NCBI GenBank assembly: GCA_030374765.1
Contig: JARGXX010000073.1
Coordinates: forward strand, 310,001 to 374,000
Length of the DNA: 64,000 bases
DNA from: Agarophyton chilense
Lineage: Eukaryota; Rhodophyta; Florideophyceae; Gracilariales; Gracilariaceae
Reading direction: 5' to 3'
Positions 13,095-23,366 of the stretch are shown here, piece after piece. Position 1 is the first letter of the stretch, and the number at the start of each line of letters is the position of its first letter. The position numbers were made by a program, and so were the translations under genes. A model generated the notes under the pieces. That model had not been told where the DNA came from and made no database searches. It saw only the letters and a program-made list of their open reading frames with translations.

Positions 13095-14800
13095 CTCTGG
13101 ATATGTTGTACTTGTCCCTCCAAACGGGAAAGCTAATTCGTGGTAATATCAAAATGCTACTATAAGGTCTATGCCAACATCGGCTTTGACAAAAATCTGT
13201 TGATTCGTCGCCGGACTACTCTAGATAGAGGTACTGGTCCAAACTTTATAAGGAACTCGGAACTTGCCCATGGTGACTTGGAACAATGCGATATGGTACC
13301 TTACCGGATATCCCGACTGCCAACGAAAATGCTTTGAAGACACGGGACAGTTCGACTACTAGTGTGACTAGGTCGATTCGTAGTCATAGTCGACTTCATC
13401 GTCTATAAGAAGCTAGCAATAACAGGGGTGCTCGAATATGACTATTTTGAAAAGTTTATTGATGCAATTCTCCCCCGAAGAAGACTAGTGGAACTAAATG
13501 ATGAACCCACGGTCTCAACTGTTCGCAAGGCACCACTTTGATGCCCTGATGCATTTCAACTACCACCACCTTTTGGAGTAGTGGAAGTACCAAGGACGTG
13601 TCCGACCGAAGATTCGAGTTACAAATACAGTAATGCTGAAGGCTCAGACCAAAACCTGGGTTCAATTTAGAACGGAGAGACACATAGACTCGTGGTAATT
13701 CAACCGAATACCCGGATATACGGATCTCGTGGATAGCTGGTCGCTAACGGCGTTGTTCAGGTTCCCCCTGGTAAACTCTTTTGAAGAATGTTGAGTAACT
13801 CTACAAATATCGATGATCAGATACCGAAAAATTAGGTTGTTGCAACAGCTTTAACTCATTCTAAAAACGTGGTTCCAACTCACCTTTTTTACAGGAAGAG
13901 CCCCGTATTTTCATTTCACGACGATCTCTACAGTTAAAGGAGGATATCATTTGCCTTAACGAACGCACAAGCTACTTTCCACCGTACTTTGGACAGCTTC
14001 CTCTCAATATTTAAGTCGAAGACTTGTTCAATCTATTTGCACGATAGGATTCTCTTTTCCTAAGATGTAGGAAGAAATTGAAGCCATGTTGAGGATATTC
14101 TCAAAGCACTACAGACCGCAGGAATCACCTTCGAGTTCAAGAAAAGCGAATGGTTCCCTGGCACCGTCAAGTACTTCAAACAAGTGATTAACCCTGGGAA
14201 GGTTTCCATTCGGGATTCGCAAAGATTGGAACTCCGCTAAGCTCGACATCCGTCTACACACACGTCAATGTGCTCTTTCTTGGGCTTGTTCATCGTTTAC
14301 TGACGATTCGTGCCACAATAATCACATAGAGTGGCACCACTTAGCACAATGTTGCGCAAGGGACAGCCAGTAAAGCTGAAACAGTTCGGACTGCCTAAAT
14401 GATAAGCGCTTGACACGCTGAAAAGACGCATTGTTACAACCCCATTTTCGGCCATACCCGTTCTCAACCTACCATATTCAGGGGATAGCCACTCCAGCGA
14501 GTATCGAGTAGGGTATGCCCTTTTCCAAACAAACCCTGATAGTAAATGAAAACCCATTGACTACTGGTCTAAATATCTGAACACAGCTGAGAAGAAGTAT
14601 TCAGTTTCAGAAAGGGATGCATTGCAATCGCCTGGGCTTTGACCAATTTGACACCGTATCTATAAGGAGAACGTTTTACCTTCAACACGGATACTTCGTC
14701 TCTAAGATGGTCACTGTCAATCGCAGACCCATCCTGTCGTCTCACATGATGGCATTTACTCTTTTCTGAATTCGATTTAAGTGAAATAAAAGAAGACCTT
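13095..14800 (+). pseudogene. Protease-RT-RNase H remnant of G1 pol
   Basis: Near 13155-13260 YYKVYANIGF and LDRGTGPNFI correspond to the G2 protease motif DTGAGPNFI, with the Asp kept and the next Thr changed to Arg. At about 14085-14330 a frame with DILKALQTAGITFEFKKSEWF and VKYFKQVINPGKVSI matches the RT thumb region of G2, and an SFLGL block follows. At 14550-14660 IDYWSKYLNTAEKKYSVSERD matches RNase H (IGYWSRSLNVHERNYSVSEKE). Many stops and shifts lie between the blocks, so this is a relic read only through its sister copy. Confidence 0.75.
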
Positions 14801-15800
14801 GGAAAATGTCCCAGCCGACGCGGTATCGCCACTGAAAGAATTGGGCGAAATCAATGAAGAAATCGAAGAAGGTCTACCTTTTTTTAACATGGAAAAACAT
14901 TCACTATTTTTCGAAGAAGAGGAACAAGAAATAATCCGTGATTATTCGGAGGCAGACCCTATTATTGAGTCGACAGATACAGACCCTTCAGATCAACTCG
15001 AGCAAATCATGTGCACTGAGCTCCTCAATGAACAGCAAACCAATACCTTTTGTGCGTCGATACGCTCTCCTATTAACAGAGGCGAGGATCTCCCTTCTTC
15101 ATTCTATTCACGAGGAATACTGTGAAGACATGTCGAAAAGAATGATCATGTCATGGTTCCACACGTTTTGAAGAGTCGAGTACTACATCTGATGAACTAC
15201 AGCAGACTGTCTAAACATACTCGAAAAACACAGTTCTTTATGACTCTAAGAAGAGATTTCTTGTCGGCCTACCTTAACAATGGGCTGCCAGGCTATAGTG
15301 AAGTTGTTAACGACATGTGCGAAGAATTGCGTAGAGCTTTGAAAGAGGTGAAAACGGATGACATTGTCCCCGGCGAAAGTGCGTTTACAATCTGTCATTA
15401 TTGGCATCCTAGGCGAATTAATTCGCTCAAGGCGAGGCTGTCGCTACCTATTTGTAATCCCAGACCATTTCTCGAAACTAGTACAGAACATGTCGCTGAA
15501 GTGAAGCACTGCAGCCGTAATCAAACAGCTGTTTCTCAAACACTGGATTTTCGTATGTATACTACCAAAAGTCCTGTTATCAGATAGTGAGATCAATTTC
15601 GTTGCAAAGCTCTTTCAGAATGTTTGCAGCATTACTGTAATTCAAATCGTTTTTTCCACGATCTACCATTCGCAACGCAACGGTAAATTGGACTGTTTCA
15701 ACCGCACGCTGATACAGCCATAGGACACTACCTCTCCGACCACCCAAAGGATTGAAACATACGCACATACACCCTATGCTACGTGTGCAATACATAAGTT
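14799..15800 (+). pseudogene. Integrase remnant of G1 pol
   Basis: The frame 14799-15125 ends with LLNEQQTNTFCASIRS, which aligns with the acidic linker before the G2 integrase (MVREQQGDPFCTKIRA). From 15153 the text VPHVLKSRVLHLMNYSRLSKH matches the histidine half of the HHCC zinc finger in G2 (VPHTLQSRVLHLSHYAKLGGH), and NDMCEELRRAL stands where the CxxC half should be. The catalytic core is only weakly visible at 15400-15780. Integrase would insert the cDNA, but stops and a degraded core show that this copy is inactive. Confidence 0.7.
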
Positions 15801-17058
15801 CATACCTCTACGAAATCAGAACTGTTCGATTGCGTTCTTTCCCGTAAACAGCCGGCTTTACCGGCTGTGCAAAACGAAGAGAAAGGAATAAAACTGCAGA
15901 AGCTGGCAAAGTACCATCTTGAATGGAAGAATGACTTGAAGGGCAGAGCGGAAGAAGCCGATAAGGAGTTTTCTAAAACACAGAATCGCTCTAAGCAAAA
16001 ATATTAGGCTAGAATGCGAAAATAAATTCATCAATCCGGGTAAGAGGTCTTGTTTTTGTGCGCATCGAAAGACCTGAAATGTAAGAAAAATTTCGTCATA
16101 TCTTATTATCGATAGTGGCAGACCCATTCACGATAGTCAAACTTAATGATGAAACCGTAATCATCGAGACTAGTTAGGACTTCGAACGTGTATCACGCAA
16201 TCGAGTTGAAGTCACGCCTGAAACGCATGAGAAAGACCAGATATCTGGTGCAACTGACGATGCAAATGCGACGGACCAGCAAGGCAACTTCCCAAGTGAC
16301 TCGGAAGAGAGTGAACTGCCACCAGGGGCTCCAGCGGAGAAGAAACCTTCTGCTCCTTCACCGCCAGCGGTTTTGTATGCCAACCATGAACAGCCTGCGA
16401 CATATGGGGATGAGCCTCGGAGCAGGCGCAGACCTGTAAGAACCGAAATGGAACCTGAAAATAGGAAAGCTGTCTTAGAATTGAGCACCAATGAAAAAAA
16501 GAAGAGTGCATGTGACAAACCGCCGTTTCCGGTTCAGGCTGATCCGTCAAGTAAAGCACCACTCTCTATTCCGCCTATATCGGCTTCCATCCTTAGCAGG
16601 TAAGAGGAAGAAGAAGAGGTATCGCCTCCTGTCGTTGTGCAAGCATTTTCGTTAAAACAGCCTGCGGCCAAAGCTAATTGGGCTACAAAGTACAATAGCG
16701 GAATAAATGACCTTTCTGGTTTGAATCGAAGGGCTGTGGAACTGGTGCTGCAGGCCACAGAATTCGAGACCCATTTGAACGTAGCCATTAGACGCTGGAC
16801 ATAGCCATCCTCTGGCGAACTTATTTCTGGTCGGCATGGCCTTAAACCACCCACAGATGATCAAATGCAACTGTGCAGCAATAGTGGTTCCACCCGAAAG
16901 GGATGATATTGGATAAACAGAAAGAATGGCATTAAGGAATGGATTTTAAAAAAAAGAAGTACACTTCTATGGAATCTGGAATACATGACAGCTTTTTATC
17001 TGAATAGTGTTCTCAAAGATTGAGTACAAGTCCCCGCAGGCAGAACGATAGTTGCTAG

Positions 17059-17564
17059 GTGAGCGAACGCTTAGCGGCGCAAAGACCGCTATCACGAATA
17101 CGCATAAGACAACTTCATGACGTTTTTAACATGTGGACAGTTGTCTCACGCCAACAACGGAATTATTGGAAAGTTTCCAGGAATATCATATGGATCGCAT
17201 ATTTGAATATGGCGAACGTGAAGACACCAAAGAATTGCTGTATCGAATCCGTTGGTACGGGTTTTCTCCGAACGAAGATACATGGGAACCTGTAGCTGGT
17301 GTGCCCTCATTCAAAACTCGTGCGATATCATCTTCTCATGCGATGAGAAATCGCCAAGAAGAACAACTCCTCGTTAGTTGGACTCATAGGCGCACCCCAT
17401 TTCTAAGTGTAGGCTACGAAGGTAGTAAACCTGGAAGCCTAGAAGGAAAGAAGAATAGAAGAGAACTAGGAAAGTTGAACACACAGAGTCAACGAGAAAT
17501 GAAGAAGAACCGAATATCTCAAGAAGCGAAAAGGAGAAAAGACTACAAGAGAAGGGAAACGTGA
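17059..17564 (+). pseudogene. Chromodomain end of G1 pol
   Basis: Near 17170-17310 the plus strand reads FQEYHMDRIFEYGER, then ELLYRIRWYGFSPNEDTWEP, the fold signature of a chromodomain (aromatic cage residues Y, W and the W of DTWEP). It aligns with the end of G2 pol (EFVVDHIVEH, YLVRWYGLGPEWDSDEP). Chromodomains on integrases direct insertion to modified chromatin and place the family among the chromoviruses. The tail after the domain is Lys/Arg/Glu rich, ending at 17562-17564. Confidence 0.8.
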
Positions 17565-17638
17565 AGAAACGTAGTCACCAAAGTTTTACTATTATAAGGA
17601 CATCACTGCAACAGTGTTGAAAAGGCGTCGTTCTAGGA

Positions 17639-19324
17639 TCATCCATGAGACGTACGGTCACGCACGTTTGCCAGATGTTGCGAGGGATCACCTTCGACGT
17701 GTTTGACAATAAGACCCGCGTCTAAGAGGAACTGCCTTCGCAGACCGATACCGGGATCTTCGACCGGCACTGTACTGTGTTGTTCGGAAAAGGAATGAAA
17801 GTTATCTTGAGCACCTCCCACCGCTGCGGACCAATCTACGGAAGCCGCCATACCTCCTAGTAAGGATTCATCATTGAAACCGAGTTCAGATACCACTTTT
17901 AAAGCATCCCCAAATGGATATTATCCACTCTCAAATGGAGTGCTGTCGTACACGTATCTAGTGAGCTGGTTAGGTGGCGTCTCACCCCGATTCTCTCGAA
18001 GAATGTGACCTCACTTGGAGGTCATCAACTGCCGCGTCCAGGGTACGTACCAAACGATGTCCCCAGCACTTGCTGTTCGCCCAAAAAAATGATTTTGGTG
18101 TCTTGCAGAAGTTCGGCGAGCGGATTGTTCAGCTAGGACTCCAGACCAATCGATCTTATCCCCTAAAATCAACAAGATGAAGAAAGACGGCATGGTTCGC
18201 ATTGGATCCCAGGGCGGGAGAAAGATCGAGTTTCATCGCATAACTTAGTGCTGTTGGAAACTTTTCCCAAACTCTAAAGGTATCATAAGCATCATACCGG
18301 AGAAAACTGCCATCTCGACGATATGTTCGGTATAAAACACACTCCAACACCACATTTATGGGTCGTTAGCCGAAGTGGTTCAAATGTAAATCATCGACGG
18401 TGGGAGCTCCACAGAGCAACCGCTAGGACTCTCTATCGCCGCCAAATGCTCCAGAATGCCGATGTAGTGCCCGAAGCGTGGATTCCGCTGGTTGCCATTG
18501 ATATACATCATTTGATACGGCAAAAAATAGCCCAATCGTGATCGATTACGATTTCTCCAACGAGGATTGTCCCAATAGGGGATAACGCACTTACTAAGGA
18601 AGCGGAAGTACTCACTGAGAAGTGGTTTTTGAAAGCAGAAAGTTGCGATACGCACGCCACGTATGCTGCGCCAACTGCATACATCTACATCGATGAGTGA
18701 ATCTATGCACAAGTAACCTTCACCGTTGGTATGGGCTTTGCAGGTAAATAGTTCCCAATCCTGTGGAAGAACTACCGTACTAATGTATTCACGAAGACAC
18801 TGGTTTATCAGCTTGACGAAGCGGGTACAGGCTTTGCATAGTGTTTGAGTTAAATATAGCGCATTCGTGTTGTCTGGCAAAGCGATATAGCTCGTTCGGT
18901 CGTCGCTATATATCGCGTGTTTTGGAATACCGTCGGGAAAGTACCCATCGTGAACATTCTCTGGAATCAACGCTTCATCGCAAATAGCAACTGAATCAAA
19001 CTAGGGGGCTTTAGAGAACAGTTCCAAGTTAAGGAGAGAGTGTCGTTCAAATAAATCTGCACGATTTGGATAGCACCCCTGAGGATGACGAGACGTCGCT
19101 CAGATCACACCATCGGAGAAAACAGAAGCTGCGTTCGGCATTGGAGCCATGGATGGCTGTGATAACGGCATGGACCAGAATCTCGAGTACAATGTGCAAA
19201 AGGGACAGTATGGGCCGTGTTGAGCAGTAGCGCGCGTCGTATAACCGGCAGCTTTGGACGGAGCCCCAGGTGGCACGTTCATGGAGGAGGCTTGGAATGA
19301 GTTAGACCTGGTGTTCGGATTCAT
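17639..19324 (-). pseudogene. Antisense ORF (aORF) of G1, damaged
   Basis: On the minus strand between pol and the 3' LTR, the text aligns with the antisense frame of G2. The N-terminal piece 19324-19100 has YSRFWSMPLSQ and MPNAASVFSDGV. The long 196-codon piece 18970-18380 has RGVRIATF, RSRLGYFLPYQ and GCSVELPP. A shifted piece near 18202-18120 has KIDWSGVLAEQSAR, and the C-terminal piece 17896-17639 has QFLLDAGL. G2 equivalents are FSGFRSSPLLQ, RGIRIAQQ, RSRFGYLVPYQ, GCYIDLPP, QLDWTTVPIEQSGR and QFLRQVGL. The first two pieces share a frame broken by stops; later pieces are shifted. The product is unknown and I recognise no family. Confidence 0.7.
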
Positions 19325-19495
19325 TGCAAGAGGTCAAGTAGAAGAGCGGTACGATAAAGCGTACTGCCGCGAAGCAGAAAAGTGCGATAGAAGGCGAAGG
19401 ATTCGTATTGACGATGAATACCCGAATAGACGCTGTAATTGCGTTTTTTAAGTATTGTTTGCGTCCCCATTGGTTTGCGCTGAATAACGAGGGTG

Positions 19496-20211
19496 TGAAG
19501 TACTCTATTTGGTCGGCCGAACCGATAGTATAAGTTATCGTGAAGTGGCGGTTGGAACTAAGAAGTGAAAAGTATGGTCATTGGAGTTGCATGAAACGAC
19601 CCCCAACATACGATGCCAAAATGCAGGATATATTCGTGGAACACGTGATGGCAAAATTCGTTTGTCTTACCACGACGCTCATACATTTGCAACCCTTTTT
19701 TGGGGAATTTTATAGTGACAACGGCATATTTATTGTCGATCTACGTGTAAGGTTTTACTACTCTTTACGGCCATAAGTACATCAAGGACCATACCCGTGC
19801 AGTGGTTTGGCTGAGTTGATGACCATTGGATATTGTGTACGTCATACTTGTTCACTCAACTTGGTACACAGTATATAAGGTACCAGAGGTGAGGGTCGAC
19901 TCCAAGTAAAGGAGACAACATGGGTATCATGGGTCTTCTATTCCTCGCTTAGGACTCCCTAACTGTAGATTCAGACGAGATTTAATGCTAATTCAGCCCA
20001 CAACTACATCTCCCGGCGCCTCGTTTGCCACATCCCATCCGCATTATACAGTGTACTGTTCACCCTCGCTGGATAGTAGTGGCCTTACAAAGCACTCCCA
20101 GCTCGCTGGTGCTGTAGCTTTACTACCCCATTTACCTTCGTCGCAAGCACTACATCGGCATTCCGAACTATGTCGCAGGTGTATGCTTTTACCGAAAACG
20201 CGAATACTACA
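19496..20211 (+). repeat. 3' LTR of G1
   Basis: This 716-bp copy begins TGAAGTACTC and ends near ACTACA, which gives the usual TG...CA limits and resembles the TGAAGTGCAA...TTGCACTACA ends of G2. It aligns with the 5' copy over its full length, apart from the insertion there. Divergence between the copies is high, consistent with an old insertion. Confidence 0.75.
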
Positions 20212-22427
20212 CGAAGTTCAATAAGAGAGGTGACAACGCAGTTCTGGTGGCCGCCTTGACGACACAACTGGGCTTCATTACGTCAAAGTCTGTGTCGGAG
20301 ATCGAGATTTCGGAACGAATGGACGCCTCCATGAGCCTGGCGCCGCGAGGGCTTCGCCCACTTGGATTCCGCGCCAGGTGTGGCATCGTCATAGGGCACC
20401 GCGACCCTGAAAGCAGCGAGCCAGGAGAGCAAGGAACAGAACCAAGAGCATAATTGTGATGAGCGACAGTCGTTCGTATCGAAGGGGCACCCGTAGAGAG
20501 CTACGGCGTAGAGAGTTGGCCTGAAAAGGTAAAACGGGGCGGTTGCTTGGAGTTTCGAGTCGCTAAGGAAGTTGAGCACGGAAAACGAAAATGCAGCGAC
20601 GACATTGGTCTACTATTGGTCAAGCCCAAGTGAAGGCCTTTTCGGCGGGAAAAACGGTGGGGTGAAAAGCTTAGATCCAGTGAGGTGGCAGCCATCTCTC
20701 TATTGTGGGTACACCATCTCTTTTCTTGGGTATTACTCCAGACGGAACAGCTCCATGTGACGACGCTGGCTTTCTGTAGCTAAGCATTTTGTCTCGCACA
20801 CCGTCAATAGGCTCACTGCGCCTGCTACAAGAGAAATACGCCACCAGCCCTGTAATGACGTGCGCCCCCGACATGAAATGAAGATCGCTGTATGATGGGC
20901 CTGCAACCCATCGCAGAGCTACAAACAGACCGATGAGACGCAATAGGCACCCAGCGATCTGACTCTGTTTTTTCCAAACCTCGATTGTTCGGCATCTCTG
21001 TGAAACCTCTGTCCCCGTTGGCGAGTATGCACTGGTACATAACCTGCTTCGGGAGTAGATGTCAACCATGGGACGTTGCTGAGCCTAAGACGAGGAGTCT
21101 GTAGTGCAATTCATAATTTTACAGTAGGGGGTATATAGTTAGGTATAGTAGACATAAGGTATGAATAGGAAGTCGTATGTGCTTCCCTTACCAGGTGGAC
21201 TACATGTAAGAACCTACACAGCATCCGCGTGCCAGGCCTGTATTGCTCCTTGGCAGGCGGACTATTTACTATTTTTGAAAAGTGGTTGCCGCACCTCCCG
21301 AACGATCAGCTCCACCTGGGTTAACCTCGAGCAGCCCGTAATCTCCTAATCTTTTTTTTGGTTCTATTATATTTTTGAAGGGGCTAGCCTCTGCCGTTTC
21401 CGGAGCTCAACATCTGGCTGATGGTGCGTTTCTACGGTTTCTGTTTGCTTCTTTAATTTTTCTTGAGTGTTTCGGATCTAAAGCTTTCATTGGACAACCC
21501 CCGGTGTACAATGATTTTATGTACTACACTTTCAAGTGTTTAGGAGTTTTTCGTCTTGTTTTCTTGACATATTTGCGCTTCCTCATTACCAAAGCAATAA
21601 GGCGGGCCGACGAACCCCTTGAATCGTTTGTAGCCTCTAGTGCGGGTCACAACCACTTAGTGCTTTGAACGCGTTTACTAGGCACCTCTTTATTATAGCT
21701 TCGATTGTTCCGTTCGTCTTTGAAAGCCCCGCGCCTCAAGAGAGCAGCTTACTCTAAAAAAGAGGTCTGTAGTATATTGACGGGACTACACAGTCTAACT
21801 AGACTGACATACCGACGGAAGGCGTGAAAACATAGACGTTGAGTGCCACTTGCCAACGTGTCGTGTCCACATATCCATACAAAGATGCGAATGCCAGACA
21901 GGTAGACGAAAAGATGGAGGAAGGAACCCCGTTGCCAGACAAGTGGAAAGATAACCGCAGAGATACACGTGGACAAAAAACTACTTATTCTCTAGAAATT
22001 GTTTAGTTTTTCAATCCAAAAAAAAGTAAAATTTATAGTATGATTTATGCTGCCGTCCAAATTTGTGTCCGAACTGGGCCCTCATTATTCAAAAATAATC
22101 GGTAAGCAACTCAAACTTCTCAAATTTGTCTTCTGGGCAAACTAGTGACTATTCAGGTCGGCTTTCAAACTGTTTTTTAACACATCCTTACTCTTTGCAT
22201 GCTTTAAACCATGCCGGGCGATATCATAGGCCAGAGTCGCTTTTAGCTTTTTTTACGCTTTTAAGAACGATCTTATACACGCATACTGAACAAAACAACC
22301 CAAACTTTCAAAAAATGCTATTTGTCCTCATCTTTTTCTTCTATAATCTGCACCACAATATAAAGATGTTAATTGTATTTAATTTTACACATAGAATTGA
22401 TATTTTGCGCAAGAAGAAATGTTATTT
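20212..22427. other. No recognisable gene
   Basis: Short frames on both strands (the longest is a 132-codon minus-strand frame at 20671-21069) show no motif I can name and no similarity to the elements nearby. The stretch changes from GC-richer (20.2-21.0 kb) to AT-rich (21.3-22.4 kb). It could hold old element debris. Confidence 0.4.
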
Positions 22428-22580
22428 TAATGTACACTTGTGTATAGTTGTGAAGACTCACGGGGAATAGAGCGCTGCTGTAATGACTGTCAGCATGCCG
22501 CTCGTCCTGGCCGCGCGGCGCATTTAAGCACGCCGGAGCAGCCGAGACGCGCGTCGCCTTTACCGGTATGTCTTTCTCTC
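22428..22580 (+). repeat. Left 153-bp direct repeat of D2
   Basis: Starts TAATGTACACTTGTG and ends TGTCTTTCTCTC. It matches 26319-26471 over exactly 153 positions with five substitutions and no gaps. It precedes ORF1 by 72 bp and presumably holds the promoter, since a CATTTAAGC box lies near its right part. Confidence 0.9.
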
Positions 22581-22652
22581 TTCGAGAACTACCCCAAACT
22601 CTGGCGGTGACATCTTCTACTGCGCACGAACAAAGTGCCGCAACGCATCAAC

Positions 22653-23366
22653 ATGAGCGATCAACCACGTCCCGGGCTCGCCGGACCGGCAGAGCAGCCA
22701 GCCGACCCGCTAGCCCTGCCCGACCGGGACATCGCCAACGCCACACTTCGCGGTGCTGGTGGCACAACGGCGCAGTTGCGTGCGCTGTGGGCGACGGCGC
22801 TGCCCACGAGGCTGCAACAGGCAGAAGTGGTGCAAGAGCTCAATGCGTTGAATATCGTCGGTGAGGGCAGTCTCTTTGCGCGGGGGCCTCATGTGCCTGT
22901 TAGCCACATGGGCTTCTTCAAGCCGCAGATGGACGCATTCCTCACGACGCTGAAGAACAAGGATCGCCGATCGGCGAAGGAATGGGAGTGTATTAACGCC
23001 GCCGGAGTGTGGGCGGACATGGCCATCAGTGCGATGAACATCGCCCGCACCTTCGACGGCAACGATGAGACGTTTGTCAAGCGGCACGCCTTAGCCGAGG
23101 AGGCTATGAAAGCAGTCCGAGAGGTTCTGATGATGTGCGGGCAGTATTTGAGGGACATCAATGAACACGGAGTCGAAACTACTCGACAGATGTCGTTCTT
23201 GGTGGAGCAGAAGACCGACGCAGTGTTTTCAGATGCTCATCGTCAGGCGCGTGATACGCTCAATGCTAAGATTGAGATCGAGGCTGCCAAGGTCCTCGCC
23301 AAGGCGAGGGTGCAAGGCGCCGGGACTAAGAGGAAAAAAGCGAGGAAGATAGGGCGTACGCCCTAA
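22653..23366 (+). CDS. D2 ORF1, Gag-like protein
   Basis: A 237-residue frame beginning at the first ATG after the left repeat (MSDQPRPGL). An upstream GTG at 22635 is in frame but is an unlikely start. The N-terminus is Pro/Ala rich, the middle is helical (WECINAAGVWADMAISAMNIARTF), and the C-terminus is basic (KRKKARK). I see no zinc knuckle. By position it is the RNA-packaging Gag-like protein of YR retroelements, inferred from context and not from a recognised domain. Its last 37 nt overlap the RT frame in the -1 register. Confidence 0.7.
   Translation: MSDQPRPGLAGPAEQPADPLALPDRDIANATLRGAGGTTAQLRALWATALPTRLQQAEVVQELNALNIVGEGSLFARGPHVPVSHMGFFKPQMDAFLTTLKNKDRRSAKEWECINAAGVWADMAISAMNIARTFDGNDETFVKRHALAEEAMKAVREVLMMCGQYLRDINEHGVETTRQMSFLVEQKTDAVFSDAHRQARDTLNAKIEIEAAKVLAKARVQGAGTKRKKARKIGRTP

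Larger units (their letters stand above)
9226..20211 (+). mobile_element. G1: decayed Ty3/gypsy chromovirus with antisense ORF
   Basis: A direct repeat at 9226-10547 and 19496-20211 brackets remnants of gag, protease, RT, RNase H, integrase and a chromodomain in that order on the plus strand. A minus-strand frame sits between the chromodomain and the 3' LTR. The layout and the proteins match G2 (39983-52946), so the two are diverged members of one family. All sense genes contain stops and shifts. LTR ends were set by aligning the two copies by eye and may be off by tens of bases. Possible target duplications (CAGAG at 9221, CGAAG after 20211) match at only three of five positions. Confidence 0.8.
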
